This document shows, in pieces, positions 6,753 to 6,976 of a stretch of 6,976 nt of DNA (positions are counted from its first letter, which is position 1; the number at the start of each line of letters is the position of its first letter). Origin of the DNA: an uncultured Succinivibrio sp. Its GTDB lineage: Bacteria > Pseudomonadota > Gammaproteobacteria > Enterobacterales > Succinivibrionaceae. The stretch spans positions 1-6,976 of the forward strand of contig CACYBT010000286.1 in assembly GCA_902772715.1 (NCBI GenBank). Reading direction: 5' to 3'. The position numbers and the translations under genes are program-made. Below the pieces are notes generated by a model. That model searched no databases, was not told the origin of the DNA, and saw only the letters and a list, made by a program, of their open reading frames with translations.

Positions 6753-6976
6753 GGGAATACCAGTAAGTCTCTGGGAACTTATGTAAAAAGATATTCTTAA
6801 ATGCGCTTTAGGAATATGATCATAGGCAATACAGTAAAAAAATCATGCCTAATGGCTTAGTAACTTAGCGATTTTAAAGCCAAAAATTATAAGACCTGTA
6901 TTCCGCAACCTTGACTAAAAAAACAATGGTGCAATCGTCTTATTTATGCCGATTACACCATGTTTTGAATATTATA
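6753..6976. other. Non-coding right flank after mcrC
   Basis: No supported gene is seen on either strand. Apart from the terminator at its end, it holds minor dyads such as TAGGCA (6823-6828) with TGCCTA (6846-6851) and CCAG-N7-CTGG soon after the mcrC stop. None is long enough to name. Confidence 0.5.
6917..6966. terminator. Bidirectional Rho-independent terminator
   Basis: ATGGTGCAATCG (6926-6937) pairs with CGATTACACCAT (6950-6961) over 12 positions with one C/A mismatch and a 12-base loop. Seven A lie on the left (6917-6923) and TTTT on the right (6963-6966). On the minus strand the hairpin is followed by TTG and then a run of seven T, which is the stronger direction. It probably ends the mcrBC message and a convergent gene to the right of the window. 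Confidence 0.7.

Noticed and set aside
1..6976. CRISPR array, tRNA, rRNA, transposon ends or attachment sites
   Set aside because: No regularly spaced repeats, cloverleaf-like segments or flanking terminal repeats were found by reading.

Overview
The window comes from an A+T-rich bacterial genome. Spacing is tight, Shine-Dalgarno (SD) sites are clear and all genes read left to right. It looks like part of a defence island. The host cannot be fixed from sequence alone. Low-GC codon use with bacterial SD sites would fit a gut-type anaerobe, Gram-negative or otherwise, but this is a weak inference. No housekeeping gene, tRNA, transposase or CRISPR array is visible.

Left module (1-3153): two translationally coupled genes. 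The first is cut by the left edge. It is an SF2 DExH-type helicase that keeps motifs II, III, V and VI but has lost motif I upstream. It carries a long C-terminal extension built of acidic/polar linkers and small helical blocks. The second overlaps it by ATGA and encodes a GIY-YIG nuclease of the T5orf172/MUG113-like type. Its N-terminal half contains a duplicated DDPxGLL motif and an FVKxxKRxP block that also appears at the C-terminus of the helicase. The pair looks like a motor plus a nuclease. I cannot match it with confidence to a named defence system, and further subunits may lie to the left.

Spacer (3154-3355): about 200 bases without a convincing gene. It holds a perfect -35-like TTGACA, several short direct and inverted repeats, and a 7-bp inverted repeat just before the next ribosome binding site. 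It is probably the promoter/operator region of the right module.

Right module (3356-6752): a two-gene McrBC-type (type IV, modification-dependent) restriction system. McrB has an N-terminal head similar to that of ScoMcrA-like proteins, an unrecognised middle domain and a C-terminal AAA+ GTPase motor with the McrB signature MNDIDRS. McrC carries a PD-(D/E)xK nuclease core. The two genes overlap by 26 bases, and the McrC start is set by a strong internal SD site. By analogy with E. coli McrBC, McrB recognises modified DNA and drives translocation, while McrC stimulates the GTPase and cuts.

Right flank (6753-6976): non-coding. It ends in a 12-bp stem-loop flanked by A7 on the left and T4 on the right, which reads as a bidirectional terminator closing mcrC and probably a convergent gene beyond the window.
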